Part shown: positions 25,455 through 34,748 of the stretch, in pieces | Numbering within the stretch: the first letter of the stretch is position 1 | How the letters are laid out: each line of letters opens with the position of its first letter | NCBI GenBank assembly: GCA_023150295.1 | Contig: JAKLLE010000017.1 | Span: 1 to 55,446, forward strand | Origin: Giesbergeria sp. | GTDB lineage: Bacteria > Pseudomonadota > Gammaproteobacteria > Burkholderiales > Burkholderiaceae_C | Reading direction: 5' to 3' | Length of the DNA: 55,446 nt | The notes under the pieces: generated by a model | Seen by the model: only the letters and a program-made list of their open reading frames with translations | Told to the model about the DNA's origin: nothing | Database searches by the model: none | Program-made: the position numbers and the translations under genes

Positions 25455-26087
25455 CTACTGCTTGAGCACATCTGCCCCTGCCGGGGGCTTGAACTGGAAG
25501 GTGGCCACCGGTAGCTGCGGGTTGGCCTGCAGCTTGGCAAAGCGCAGAGTCGAGCGCTGGCCAAAGCTGTCGAGGATCTCCAGCACCGCCAACTGCCCCT
25601 CGCGGAAACCCACGCGCACGTTCTGCAACTGCCCTTCCTTGGCCTTGGGAACCGCCTGCACCCACTCAAGGCCGTCCTGCGCGGGGGTGGATTCGAGCGT
25701 GAAATCGGCGCGCAGCGCCTGCAGGTCGGGTGCCGAGGCCAGCAGCGCCGCAGGCGTGCTGCCCAGGGCCTGCGCCTGCGGGCGCTGGGTGACCTGGTTC
25801 AGGTCCACGTCGTAAAACCAGAGCGTCTGGCCGTCGGCCACGATGGTTTGCTCGAACGGCTTCTGGTACACAAAGCGGAAACGGCCCGGCCGCTGGAACT
25901 CGAAGCTGCCGCTGGACGTCTTCTGGCGCGCAGCCTGCCCGTCCTTGGGCGGCGTGGTGACCACCTGCGTGAAATCGGCCCGCGCCGATTGCGTGGCCTT
26001 CATGAAATTCTCAAGGTCTTTCAGGCCATCAGCGCTCGCCCACTGGGCGCAAGCAGCTATCAAAACAGTAGCAAAAATACGTTTCAT
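25455..26087 (-). CDS. lolA: Outer-membrane lipoprotein carrier protein
   Basis: A periplasmic chaperone that takes lipoproteins from LolCDE to LolB. The protein has 210 residues. ATG 26087 opens MKRIFATVLIAACAQWASA, a good signal peptide with cleavage after ASA (residue 19). Family features: LENFMKATQSARADFTQVV, the FEFQRPGRFRFVYQKPFEQ hydrophobic-cavity strand and DGQTLWFYDVDLNQVTQR. It follows ftsK by 20 bases. Oddity: the whole signal-peptide region (residues 4-24) overlaps a copy of the dispersed element (copy G) in antisense orientation. Confidence 0.95.
   Translation of the reverse strand: MKRIFATVLIAACAQWASADGLKDLENFMKATQSARADFTQVVTTPPKDGQAARQKTSSGSFEFQRPGRFRFVYQKPFEQTIVADGQTLWFYDVDLNQVTQRPQAQALGSTPAALLASAPDLQALRADFTLESTPAQDGLEWVQAVPKAKEGQLQNVRVGFREGQLAVLEILDSFGQRSTLRFAKLQANPQLPVATFQFKPPAGADVLKQ
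26017..26076 (+). repeat. Dispersed 60-base element, copy G (antisense to lolA signal peptide)
   Basis: A clear right half: GCGCAAGCAGCTATC, AAAAC and GTAGCAA, nearly identical over 30 bases to copy F in rsmB. The left half keeps AGGCCATCAGCGCT at matching positions, but the A-run is lost. It codes, on the opposite strand, for LolA residues 4-24. Confidence 0.8.
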
Positions 26088-26107
26088 CCGGGCTCCGGGG
26101 GTGTGGG

Positions 26108-28444
26108 CTACTCGTTGCGCGCAGGCACCAGCACATCGCGCTGGCCGCTGGCGGTCAGGGCGCTGACCAGGCCCGCTTTCTCCATGTCTTCCAGCAGCCG
26201 CGCCGAGCGGTTGTAGCCGATGCGCAGCTTGCGCTGCACGTAGGAGATGCTCGCCTTGCGATCCTTGAGCACCACCTCCACGGCCTGGTCGTACATGGGG
26301 TCTTTCTCGCCGCTCTCGCCCCCACCGTCCAGGGACAGATCGCCCTCGCCGTCGATGGTTCCGCCTTCGAGCACGCCTTCGATGTAGTCGGGCTCGCCCT
26401 GTTCCTTGAGGTAGCGCACCACGCGGTGCACTTCCTCGTCGCTCACAAAGGCGCCGTGCACCCGAATCGGCAGCCCGGTGCCACTGGCCATGTACAGCAT
26501 GTCGCCCATGCCGAGCAGCGCCTCGGCGCCCATCTGGTCGAGGATGGTGCGGCTGTCGATCTTGGAGCCCACCGAGAAAGCGATGCGCGTCGGGATGTTG
26601 GCCTTGATGAGGCCGGTGATCACGTCCACGCTGGGGCGCTGTGTGGCCAGGATCAGGTGGATGCCCGCCGCGCGCGCCTTCTGGGCCAGGCGGGCAATCA
26701 GCTCTTCGATCTTCTTGCCCACCACCATCATCAGGTCGGCCAGTTCGTCGATGACGACCACGATGTGCGGCAGGCGCGCCAGCGGCTCGGGCTGCTCGGG
26801 CGTGAGGCTGAAGGGGTTGGGGATGGATTCCTCGCGCGCCGCAGCCTCGTCGATCTTGGTGTTGTAGCCCGCCAGGTTGCGCACGCCCAACTTGCTCATG
26901 AGCTTGTAGCGGCGCTCCATCTCGCCCACGCACCAGTTCAGGCCGTGCGCGGCCTGCTTCATGTCAGTGACCACGGGCGCCAGCAGGTGCGGGATGCCTT
27001 CATAGACCGACATTTCCAGCATCTTGGGGTCGATCATCAAAAGGCGCACGTCCTTGGCTTCGGCCTTGTAGAGCAACGACAGGATCATGGCGTTGATACC
27101 GACCGACTTGCCCGAGCCCGTGGTACCGGCCACCAGCACGTGCGGCATCTTGGCCAGGTCGGCCACCACGGGGTTGCCCACAATGTCCTTGCCCAGGCCC
27201 ATGGTGAGCATGGACTTGGCCTCGTTGTACACCTGCGAACCCAGGATTTCGCTGAGCTTGATGGTCTGGCGCTTGGCATTGGGCAGCTCCAGCGCCATGG
27301 TGGTCTTGCCTGGAATCGTCTCAACCACACGGATGGACACCAGGCTCAAACTGCGCGCCAGGTCCTTGGCCAGGTTCACCACCTGCGAACCCTTGACGCC
27401 CGTGGCAGGCTCGATCTCGTAGCGCGTGATCACCGGGCCGGGCATGGCGGCCACCACGGTCACGTCCACGCCAAAGTCCTTGAGTTTTTTCTCGATGAGG
27501 CGGCTGGTCATGCCCAGGGTCTCGGCAGACACCACCTCCTTGTGCTGCGCCGCACCGTCCAGCAGATCGACCTGCGGCAGGCGGCTGTCGGGCATTTCGG
27601 AGAACAGGGGTTTCTGCCGCTCCTTGGCCACGCGGGTGCTCTGGGGCACTTCGACGAGCACCGGCTCGATGATCTGCACCGGCTGCGGGTGCTGCACCTC
27701 GATCTCCTGGCGCTCCTCAAACACCACTTCCTCACGCTCGCGCGCAGCGCGCTTGCCCTCGGCCACATCGCGCGCCAACTCGCGCCGTGCGCGGCCCGAT
27801 TGCACCAGCGCCTCGATGCGCGCGCCCAAGCCCTCGGCCAGTGGCCCCCACGAGAAGTCGAACACCCACGCCAGTGCCGCCACCACCAGCGCAATGCCCA
27901 CCAGCCCCGAGCCGGTGAAGCCCAGCCACTGCATGGAGACGGGCCCCAGCCAGTATCCCAATAGCCCCCCGGCATGACCCGGAAGTGCCGACTCAAAACG
28001 GTACAGGCGCGACCATTCGAGTGCAGTGCTGGCGCACAACAACAGCGCCAGCCCACCCCAGAAGAGCATGCGACCCCACCAGGCGGGACGCTCCGGGGCC
28101 GGGCTGCGCGGCGCCTCGCCCGCGCGCATCCAGCGCGCCAGGGCCGCCAGCCAGGCGTACACGGCTGCCACCACGCCCCACCACACCGAGAAACCCAGCG
28201 CAAAGTAGCTTCCGTCGGCCAGCCAGGCGCCCAGTCGCCCCGCCCAGTTGTGCACGGCCCCGGTGCCCACCCCGGAGGTGGACCAGGCCGCATCCTGCGG
28301 CGAATAACTCAGCAAGGCCAACAGCCACAGCACCAGCGCCAGCAGGCCCAGCGCCAGACCCGCCTCTTGCCCCAGGCGGGGTACGGTGCGGGGGGGAGAC
28401 TTGTCAGAGGAAGACGCGTTCAGGGTATTGAGCGAATAGGTCAT
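26108..28444 (-). CDS. ftsK: DNA translocase FtsK
   Basis: A septum-anchored ATP-driven DNA pump that resolves chromosome dimers with XerCD at dif. It has 778 residues, with four N-terminal membrane helices (about 28-46, 78-103, 124-140 and 178-197), a short charged linker (200-300), then the RecA-like motor: Walker A GTTGSGKS (440-447), Walker [16 protein letters not shown] and the [20 protein letters not shown] signature. The C-terminal gamma winged helix (residues about 715-778, [20 protein letters not shown]) should read KOPS. The linker is short compared with E. coli FtsK. It is first of ftsK-lolA-rarA and follows the Crp/Fnr gene on the same strand by 61 bases. Confidence 0.97.
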   Translation of the reverse strand: MTYSLNTLNASSSDKSPPRTVPRLGQEAGLALGLLALVLWLLALLSYSPQDAAWSTSGVGTGAVHNWAGRLGAWLADGSYFALGFSVWWGVVAAVYAWLAALARWMRAGEAPRSPAPERPAWWGRMLFWGGLALLLCASTALEWSRLYRFESALPGHAGGLLGYWLGPVSMQWLGFTGSGLVGIALVVAALAWVFDFSWGPLAEGLGARIEALVQSGRARRELARDVAEGKRAAREREEVVFEERQEIEVQHPQPVQIIEPVLVEVPQSTRVAKERQKPLFSEMPDSRLPQVDLLDGAAQHKEVVSAETLGMTSRLIEKKLKDFGVDVTVVAAMPGPVITRYEIEPATGVKGSQVVNLAKDLARSLSLVSIRVVETIPGKTTMALELPNAKRQTIKLSEILGSQVYNEAKSMLTMGLGKDIVGNPVVADLAKMPHVLVAGTTGSGKSVGINAMILSLLYKAEAKDVRLLMIDPKMLEMSVYEGIPHLLAPVVTDMKQAAHGLNWCVGEMERRYKLMSKLGVRNLAGYNTKIDEAAAREESIPNPFSLTPEQPEPLARLPHIVVVIDELADLMMVVGKKIEELIARLAQKARAAGIHLILATQRPSVDVITGLIKANIPTRIAFSVGSKIDSRTILDQMGAEALLGMGDMLYMASGTGLPIRVHGAFVSDEEVHRVVRYLKEQGEPDYIEGVLEGGTIDGEGDLSLDGGGESGEKDPMYDQAVEVVLKDRKASISYVQRKLRIGYNRSARLLEDMEKAGLVSALTASGQRDVLVPARNE

Positions 28445-28505
28445 AGGCGTGCGGGCGCAAGCTTACCGCATGCACCAGGGCCTCAAAACCGCTGCCGTGG
28501 CCGCC

Positions 28506-29180
28506 TCACCCCAGGGTTTGCAAGGGCGTGCGTAGCAGCGTGGCGCCGGTGGGCAGGGTTTCGATGAAACCACGGTTTTCCAGGTCTTTCATGACGCGGC
28601 TGACCATTTCGCGCGAAGCACCAATGGTCTTGGCCAGGTCCTGGCGCGAAATCTTGTTTTCAATGATTTGCTGGCCCTGGGCATTGGTATGGGCCTGCTC
28701 AATGAGTGCATGGGCCACGCGGCCGTACACATCCAGCAGCGCCAGCGACTCGATCTTGCGGTCGGCCTGGCGCAGGCGCTTGACCAGTCCGCGCATCAGC
28801 ACCAGGCCCATGGACGCGTTTTCCAGCAGGCAGCGGGTGAACTCCGCACGCCCCAGCACCAGCACGTCGGTCTGCACCTCGGCGCGCACGGTGGCCGAAT
28901 GGGGCTCGTTGTCGATCAGGCTCATTTCCCCCAGGTAGTCGCCCTGCCCCAGGGTGGCCAGGATCACTTCGCGCCCCCGGCTGTCGGACGCCATGACGCG
29001 GGCGCGCCCGGTCAGCAGCAAAAACAAGGCATCGGACTTCTGGCCCTGTGCCACCAGCACCTCGCCACGCTTGTAGCGCCGCTTGACCACCGCTGAGCTC
29101 AGAGCCTCGGCCTGCGCCACCGTCAGCCGGGCAAACAAGGGCACCCTGCGCATAAGATCCAGGTTGGTCAACATTGCCAT
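28506..29180 (-). CDS. Crp/Fnr-family transcriptional regulator
   Basis: A 224-residue cytosolic regulator: cyclic-nucleotide-type sensor barrel (about 10-125; GDYLGEMSLIDNEPHSATVR), long dimer helix and a C-terminal HTH_CRP domain (ISRQDLAKTIGASREMVSRV, about 170-190). The barrel loop GEMSLID-x5-ATV differs from Crp's cAMP-binding GELGLFEE-x-RSA, so cAMP binding is not assured, and it lacks the N-terminal cysteines of Fnr. ATG 29180 follows AGGAG by eight bases. It is divergent from trxB and lies just before ftsK, the position taken by lrp in enterobacteria. An inverted repeat TGTCA-N7-TGACA (29233-29249) in the divergent gap is a candidate operator. Confidence 0.92.
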   Translation of the reverse strand: MAMLTNLDLMRRVPLFARLTVAQAEALSSAVVKRRYKRGEVLVAQGQKSDALFLLLTGRARVMASDSRGREVILATLGQGDYLGEMSLIDNEPHSATVRAEVQTDVLVLGRAEFTRCLLENASMGLVLMRGLVKRLRQADRKIESLALLDVYGRVAHALIEQAHTNAQGQQIIENKISRQDLAKTIGASREMVSRVMKDLENRGFIETLPTGATLLRTPLQTLG

Positions 29181-29225
29181 TGCAGCATCTCCTCAGATCG
29201 TGGGGCCGCTCATGGCAGCCGCTGA

Positions 29226-30314
<1,089 letters not shown>

Positions 30315-30369
30315 CCAGCCCACCCAGCAAGCCACCCCAAGGGGCTGGCCATGGATGAGGCAAATGCGC

Positions 30370-30375
30370 TACAAT
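30370..30375 (+). promoter_or_regulatory. Candidate -10 box for rpmB-rpmG
   Basis: A TACAAT hexamer within GCGCTACAATGG, in the 209-base gap after trxB. A good -35 partner at 17 bases is not evident. If used, it would give the rpmB mRNA a leader of about 140 bases with several possible hairpins. Confidence 0.4.
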
Positions 30376-30523
30376 GGCAGGCTTTGCTGCATCCATGGCT
30401 CGTGAGAGCTGCGGCAGATCGGGATACCGCCACCCTTTTCATGGCGAGGTGAGGCTGAAGCGAGACGGGCACCGCAAGGGGCTTGTCGCCAGTAACAGCC
30501 GTTTATGTATCGGAGTGTCCACA

Positions 30524-30757
30524 ATGGCACGCGTATGTGACGTCACGGGCAAGAAGCCCATGGTCGGGAACAATGTTTCCCACGCCAACAACAAAACCAA
30601 GCGCCGGTTCCTGCCGAACCTGCAATACCGTCGTTTCTGGGTCGAGAGCGAGAACCGTTGGGTGCGCCTGCGCGTTTCCAGCGCTGCCCTGCGCCTGATC
30701 GACAAGAACGGCATCGACTCCGTGCTCGCAGACCTGCGTGCACGCGGCCAGGCTTAA
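30524..30757 (+). CDS. rpmB: 50S ribosomal protein L28
   Basis: A 77-residue L28 beginning [20 protein letters not shown] and containing [20 protein letters not shown] 30524 fits the family start; the frame is open further up, but without homology. It forms an operon with rpmG, 11 bases apart. The N-terminal CDVTGK has a single cysteine, so it is probably the non-zinc (C-) form. Confidence 0.97.
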   Translation: MARVCDVTGKKPMVGNNVSHANNKTKRRFLPNLQYRRFWVESENRWVRLRVSSAALRLIDKNGIDSVLADLRARGQA

Positions 30758-30768
30758 GGAGAAGCACC

Positions 30769-30939
30769 ATGGCAAGCAAAGGCGGACGCGACAAGATCAA
30801 GCTGGTGTCCACGGCCGACACCGGTCACTTCTACACCACCACCAAGAACAAGAAGACCATGCCCGACAAGATGTCGATCATGAAATTCGACCCCAAGGCG
30901 CGCAAGCACGTCGAATACAAGGAAGCCAAGCTGAAGTAA
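30769..30939 (+). CDS. rpmG: 50S ribosomal protein L33
   Basis: A 56-residue L33 ([20 protein letters not shown]), with the conserved [20 protein letters not shown]. It has no CxxC pairs, so it is the zinc-independent form. AAGGAG at 30756-30761 overlaps the rpmB stop region, so the two genes are likely cotranslated. A strong terminator follows. Confidence 0.97.
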   Translation: MASKGGRDKIKLVSTADTGHFYTTTKNKKTMPDKMSIMKFDPKARKHVEYKEAKLK

Positions 30940-30958
30940 TTCGGCAGGGGACCTGAAC

Positions 30959-30992
30959 AAAAAACCGCCCGGCTATACCGGGCGGTTTTTTT
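30959..30992. terminator. Bidirectional intrinsic terminator after rpmG
   Basis: A perfect 12-bp stem (30961-30972 with 30978-30989) with a CTATA loop is flanked by an A-run on the left and a T-run on the right. It serves rpmB-rpmG and, in the other direction, the convergent pilin gene that stops at 31030. Confidence 0.93.
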
Positions 30993-31029
30993 ATGTCGCA
31001 CCGCAGCGCCCCAAGGCGCTGCAGAGTCG

Positions 31030-31704
31030 TCAATTGATGTCGCGGCAGACGGTGTAGGTCTGGTCTTCGCTGTAGGCCGTTGCAGCACCGCCAGGAACCA
31101 CGTTGTTCGCCCCCTCGGTTGCGCGGAAAGAGCCATTGTCAGGACGACCGTCGTCCAACTGCACATCCAGAGCCGCCGCAGCCTTGCCTGGTACGCTACC
31201 CAGGCAGACCATGACTCGATCGGCAACACGCCCTTGCACAGCCTCATTGGTCACACCCAAACGGCCACCCCATGCATTGACAGGAAGCGCATTGAAGCCC
31301 ACATCCGAAGGGTCCCCGGTAATGAAACCCGCGGCTTTCAGATGCCTGAAAAACTCATCGCCCTCACCACCACCAGTGAAGGTCTGGGCTGCGGTGATGC
31401 CAAGGACACCATTGTTGTTGCCTGCGGTCATCCCTGCCCAGGCATTTCCGCGCCCTGTCAAATTGCCAACAGGCCCATCATCCCCCGGAACCTTGCGATA
31501 TCGATCCAGATAGCTGTTGTACGCCGCCACAATGCCATTCATGTCATTGGCCGCGTTCTTTACGCGCCCGTTCTCGATCAGTTCCTGACCTTTGAGCACA
31601 CCGCCCAACAGCAGGCCGATGATGACCAGAACAATGGCGATTTCCACCAGCGTGAAGCCGGACTGGGCCTTGCGACCCGCGCGGCGCATGGGAAGTGATT
31701 GCAT
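31030..31704 (-). CDS. Type IV pilin-like protein, separate from the main pilus operon
   Basis: A 224-residue prepilin. The leader MQSLPMRRAGRKAQSG is cut before FTLVE (G16/F17, Glu at mature +5), followed by the hydrophobic pilin helix VLVIIGLLLGG. The variable part is about 190 residues with an N-terminal DMNGIVAAYNSYLDRYRKVP typical of pilin alpha-1, and a glycine/asparagine-rich body. Cysteines near the C-terminus (VCLG and TVCRD) may form the pilin D-loop. ATG 31704 has AGGAG eight bases upstream. It is the best candidate for the major subunit of the MSHA-like machine at 32704-47509, from which it is separated by the BrnTA module. Its own promoter is not obvious (CATAAT at 31766-31761, minus strand, without a well-spaced -35). 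Confidence 0.88.
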   Translation of the reverse strand: MQSLPMRRAGRKAQSGFTLVEIAIVLVIIGLLLGGVLKGQELIENGRVKNAANDMNGIVAAYNSYLDRYRKVPGDDGPVGNLTGRGNAWAGMTAGNNNGVLGITAAQTFTGGGEGDEFFRHLKAAGFITGDPSDVGFNALPVNAWGGRLGVTNEAVQGRVADRVMVCLGSVPGKAAAALDVQLDDGRPDNGSFRATEGANNVVPGGAATAYSEDQTYTVCRDIN

Positions 31705-32053
31705 CAATGAATCTCCTGTAAACAAACGGCAGGCAACCCCAGCGGCCACCCATGTAACTTATTATGCAGAGGCATCGTGCCCCGCAACAGTCAAATTTCT
31801 TGACGCTCCTGCGGCAGCGCACTCAGAGCCTGCGAGATTTTCAGTTCCAGCAATAGACTCAACACAGTGAGGCGCCCATGCCCTGCGTACAAATGCAACG
31901 AAACGATTGGAGTCGAAGGTCATTTCGCGGGGCCAGTTTGCGTTGAGTGAGGGCAGGATGAGCCGTCGATCTCGGCCTCTTTTGCGCGCTTCAGCGTCCC
32001 AAGGCGAAGCTCGATCATCCGCTTCAAATATTTGATTGTGTCGCCATACAGCC
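31705..32053. other. 349-base gap between pilin and brnA with no convincing gene
   Basis: A minus-strand frame of 109 codons (31762-32091) overlaps the end of brnA, but its protein shows no domain, no ribosome site and a composition unlike its neighbours. In another minus-strand frame a fragment reading YGDTIKYLKRMIELRLGTL followed by KRAKEAEIDGSS (around 32030-31935) looks more protein-like and could be a decayed gene. The base composition is lower in GC than the surroundings. This may be an old insertion scar linked to BrnTA. Confidence 0.35.
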
Positions 32054-32341
32054 TCACTTTGCGTGAGCCACGTAATCCCTGAGTACGCCATCCATCCGCG
32101 CTTGCCAGCCCGCGCCGGTGCTTCGGAAATACTCCACCACCTCGGGGCTGTAGCGCACCGAAATTTGCACCTTGGTGGCCTCGGATTTTGGACGCCCGCC
32201 CTTGTTGACTGTGGCGCGCGCCAGCATGGCGTCTGTCAGTTCTGGCAGATCGTCGTATTCGGAGGCCTGAATTTGGTGGGCATCAACCTTTTTCAGATCA
32301 GATCCCAAGGAGCGGGCCGATGCGGTCTTTTTCGCGGTCAT
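32054..32341 (-). CDS. brnA: Antitoxin, BrnA family
   Basis: A 95-residue antitoxin with a C-terminal ribbon-helix-helix DNA-binding domain. The family signature KVQISVRYSPEVVEYFRSTG (about 57-76) followed by GWQARMDGVLRDYV is clear; the N-terminal half (DLKKVDAHQIQASEYDDLPE) is the toxin-wrapping arm. In known BrnTA systems the antitoxin dimer represses the operon. It starts 44 bases inside the end of brnT, so the two are translated together. Confidence 0.92.
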   Translation of the reverse strand: MTAKKTASARSLGSDLKKVDAHQIQASEYDDLPELTDAMLARATVNKGGRPKSEATKVQISVRYSPEVVEYFRSTGAGWQARMDGVLRDYVAHAK

Positions 32342-32573
32342 TGGCTTTCCTCATGCTGAAGATGTGGCGATCCGCGCCACGCGGCGTGTAGCCCACCACC
32401 ACCATGCGCCCGGCCAACAGGCCGTAGCAGATGATGCGGGTTTCACCATAGTCCTTGCGTGTGTCTTCGACTTCAACCGTGGTGCCGCCAAACACGGCGG
32501 CGGCATCTGCAAAGTCCAACCCGCGTTCTTGCAGGGTTTTACTGCGCTTGGCCAAGTCGAATGTCACATTCAT
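32298..32573 (-). CDS. brnT: Ribonuclease toxin, BrnT family
   Basis: A 91-residue toxin of the BrnT type (RelE-like fold, ribosome-independent RNase in Brucella). The family pattern is visible: FDLAKRSKTLQERGLDFADA, an acidic DTRKDYGETRIICYGLLAGR and the closing YTPRGADRHIFSMRKANDRE, which contains the conserved arginine and histidine. The start is ATG 32573; a TTG just before (32576) is possible. The 20-bp palindrome 32577-32596 touches the start region, and the predicted promoter puts the first transcribed base at or next to the A of the ATG, so the mRNA may be leaderless. Confidence 0.92.
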   Translation of the reverse strand: MNVTFDLAKRSKTLQERGLDFADAAAVFGGTTVEVEDTRKDYGETRIICYGLLAGRMVVVGYTPRGADRHIFSMRKANDREKDRIGPLLGI

Positions 32574-32576
32574 CAA

Positions 32577-32596
32577 GTTATTGTAGCTACAATAAC
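32577..32596. promoter_or_regulatory. Perfect 20-bp palindrome, predicted BrnA operator
   Basis: Bases 32577-32596 equal their own reverse complement (GTTATTGTAG and its mirror). The palindrome covers the -10 box of the brnTA promoter and ends four bases before the start codon, so a bound ribbon-helix-helix repressor would block transcription directly. Confidence 0.85.
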
Positions 32597-32608
32597 CAAC
32601 CCTAGCAA
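32580..32608 (-). promoter_or_regulatory. Promoter of brnT-brnA
   Basis: On the minus strand TTGCTA (32608-32603), exactly 17 bases, and TACAAT (32585-32580). Transcription should start about seven bases on, near 32573, which is the A of the brnT ATG. Confidence 0.75.
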
Positions 32609-32703
32609 GGCATCAGACGCTGCGCATCTCCAGCGCCATCCGCGTGGTCAGCCCCAGATGCTGTTCATGTCAAAAGGCATACGGAATTCATGCCACTGTT
32701 TGT

Positions 32704-33789
32704 TCACAGGCACTCAGACGCGGCCAGCGGAACACACAACACAAACACCACGCCCTGAGCTTCCTCGCTGGCCTGCAAATCGCCACCCGCTTCGCGCAGC
32801 GAGCGCCGCGCCTGGTACAGCCCCATACCCGAGCCCGTGGGAGACTTGAGCGGCTCGAACGCCCTGCGCGGCCACGGTGTGGCCAAGTGCGGGGTATGCA
32901 AGCGCGCTTGCAGTGCGCCCTCATGCGCCGTGCATTCGCAACGCAGCGGCACGCCCCCATGGCGTGCCCTGCTGTCGCGTGCGAGGTTGGAAAAAATATT
33001 GTCCAGCGCACGCTCCAAGGCCAGGGCCTGGGCAGGCTCCAGCACCAGTGGCGGCATCGCGCTGCCCTCGCCCGTGCCCATGTCGATGGCCAGGCCCGCC
33101 AGTTCTGCCGCGTTGTGCAGCAGGTCCAGGGCCTGGACGGGCGGTTCGTCGGCGGCGGGCGCCTGCGTTGGCGCCTCGGTCGCAGCCAGCAGCTTGTGGG
33201 CACGCGCCTGCAGCAGGGGCGCCTGGCGCTGCAGGCGCTGCGCCAAACGCGGGAGCTGCTCGGGCGTGGCGGCACCAAACTCCTCGGCCAGCAGGCCCAC
33301 CCATTGAGCGAGGTTGCGCATGTCGTGCTGCCAATACAACTGCACCTGCGCGCGCTGCGCCAGCGCCACGGCCACCGCCTGGGTGCGCTCGCGCATGCGC
33401 GAGAGCCAGGTTTGCGCAAACACGTCCAGCACGGCCAGCGCCAGCACCCGCGCTTCGTCGGTGCGGGCCACGTCGGCCCAGCGCAGTTCGATCTGGCAAT
33501 CCGGCCCGGCGCTGAGCGTCTGGCGCGGCCAGTGGTCAGCCAAGGGCTGCCCCCATTGGCCGCGCACCGCGTCGCCAAACCACACCCCCTCCCAAGCGAT
33601 GCCCACAATGCCCGAGCGCTCCAGAATGGGCCAGGCACGCTCGGGCCAGCGCAGCGGGTGCATGTCTGCGGGCAGGGCCAGCAGCTCGGCCAGGCAGCGG
33701 CGCACGCGCCGGCCACGGTGCCACACTGCCCACGCGGCGAGCAGCAGCACCAGCCCCAGGGCCACCAGCATCCAGGGCAATGAACTCAT
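32704..33789 (-). CDS. Sensor histidine kinase at the end of the pilus operon
   Basis: A 361-residue kinase with one N-terminal membrane helix (about 5-24). The phospho-acceptor box is HDMRN (H155) in QLYWQHDMRNLAQW, an HDxxN form like PrsK-type kinases rather than the common SHELRTP. The ATP-binding part has an N-box (RALDNIFSNLARDS) and a G-box (GSGMGLYQARRSLREAGG). There is no obvious periplasmic domain; the region 40-140 is a possible cytosolic sensor. Its start overlaps the response-regulator stop by four bases (ATGA), so the two form a pair. It is last in the operon, adjacent to brnTA. Confidence 0.85.
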   Translation of the reverse strand: MSSLPWMLVALGLVLLLAAWAVWHRGRRVRRCLAELLALPADMHPLRWPERAWPILERSGIVGIAWEGVWFGDAVRGQWGQPLADHWPRQTLSAGPDCQIELRWADVARTDEARVLALAVLDVFAQTWLSRMRERTQAVAVALAQRAQVQLYWQHDMRNLAQWVGLLAEEFGAATPEQLPRLAQRLQRQAPLLQARAHKLLAATEAPTQAPAADEPPVQALDLLHNAAELAGLAIDMGTGEGSAMPPLVLEPAQALALERALDNIFSNLARDSRARHGGVPLRCECTAHEGALQARLHTPHLATPWPRRAFEPLKSPTGSGMGLYQARRSLREAGGDLQASEEAQGVVFVLCVPLAASECL

Positions 33790-34472
33790 GCAGTGGTCCC
33801 TGGGTTGGCATCTGGCGATGCCTGGCGCTGGATGCCAAATTTCTTCATGTGGTAGTAGAGCTGCTCCCGCTCCAGCCCGAGGGCGCGGGCGGCGGCGGCC
33901 ACGTTGAAGCCGTTGCTGCCCAGCACGTGGCGGATGAGCTGCTCGGCCGCCTGGTCGCTGGCCTCGCGCACGCCCTCGGACAACTGCGCGCGCACGGACA
34001 GGTTCAGCCGCCCCTGGGCCCACAGCTCCTGCTGGCGCAGGGAGAACCACGCCGCGCGCTCCAGCGCCTGGCGCAACACCGCCGCCGTCACGGGCTTGGT
34101 CAGAAAGTCGAAGGCACCCGCGTGCACCGCCTGCTGGCCCACGGTCTTTTCATGCTGGCCGGTGAGCACGATGGCATGCAGCACCGGCCACCGCGCCACC
34201 AGTTGCGACAGCAGTAGCAAACCTTCATCGGGACGGCTGGGGCGCGGCGGTAGCCCCATGTCCAGCAGCGCCACACAGGCCTGGCCCTTGGGGACTTCGC
34301 GCTCCAGCAGTTGCAGTGCCTGGCTGCGGTCGTGCGCCACCAGCACGGGCCAGCCCTCATCCTGCAAAGACTGCGCCACCCAATCCGAGAGCACCGGATC
34401 GTCCTCGACCCAGAGCACGGGGCAGCGGCCCGGTGCCTTCGGGGGCGACGGTGCCGGGGCGGCCTCAGTCAT
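33786..34472 (-). CDS. Response regulator, REC domain with Fis-type HTH
   Basis: A 228-residue regulator. Receiver domain: acidic pair at 24-25 (VEDDP), phospho-acceptor D71 in VALLDMGLP, K126 in FLTKPV. The C-terminus is a Fis-type helix-turn-helix (GFNVAAAARALGLEREQLYY, about 188-207). No AAA+ sigma-54 domain lies between them, so it resembles the ActR/RegA layout with an NtrC-like HTH. The partner kinase gene overlaps its stop. ATG 34472 is chosen at the end of the preceding gene (8-base overlap). The likely target is this pilus operon or the separate pilin gene; this is inference. Confidence 0.9.
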   Translation of the reverse strand: MTEAAPAPSPPKAPGRCPVLWVEDDPVLSDWVAQSLQDEGWPVLVAHDRSQALQLLEREVPKGQACVALLDMGLPPRPSRPDEGLLLLSQLVARWPVLHAIVLTGQHEKTVGQQAVHAGAFDFLTKPVTAAVLRQALERAAWFSLRQQELWAQGRLNLSVRAQLSEGVREASDQAAEQLIRHVLGSNGFNVAAAARALGLEREQLYYHMKKFGIQRQASPDANPGTTA

Positions 34473-34725
34473 GGTCGCCCAACAAGGCGGCCACCGTGGG
34501 ACCAATGGCCACGGCAAAGCCGACAAACAACAGCACGAACCCCCCTACCACGCGCAGCAACAGCCATTGGCTGGCGGTATCTGCCGACACCGCCAGGCTG
34601 GCATAGCCCGCCAGCAGCAACACGATGCCCGCCACCTGCTGCCAGCGGCGGCGCTGCTTGCGCGTGCGCAAGGCCCGGTGCAGGCTGATGCGAGCGTAGG
34701 CGGAATCTTCAAAACCCTGGGGCAT
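34465..34725 (-). CDS. Small two-helix membrane protein in the pilus operon
   Basis: An 86-residue protein: a basic N-terminus (RALRTRKQRRRWQQ), then hydrophobic helices at about 31-47 and 53-75 and an acidic tail (LLGDHD). No family is recognised. It overlaps the response-regulator gene by eight bases and follows the large pseudopilin by 23, so it belongs to the operon. It might be an accessory subunit of the sensor pair. Confidence 0.75.
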   Translation of the reverse strand: MPQGFEDSAYARISLHRALRTRKQRRRWQQVAGIVLLLAGYASLAVSADTASQWLLLRVVGGFVLLFVGFAVAIGPTVAALLGDHD

Positions 34726-34748
34726 GAGCGTTCAATGGCTATCACCCG

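Noticed and set aside
25455-26933. 492-codon frame joining an antisense-like stretch to lolA
   Set aside because: The part before the ATG at 26087 overlaps ftsK out of frame and has no domain; lolA starts with a clear signal peptide at 26087.
31762-32091. 109-codon frame downstream of brnA
   Set aside because: No ribosome site, no recognisable domain, and it overlaps the end of brnA; noted only as part of the 349-base gap.
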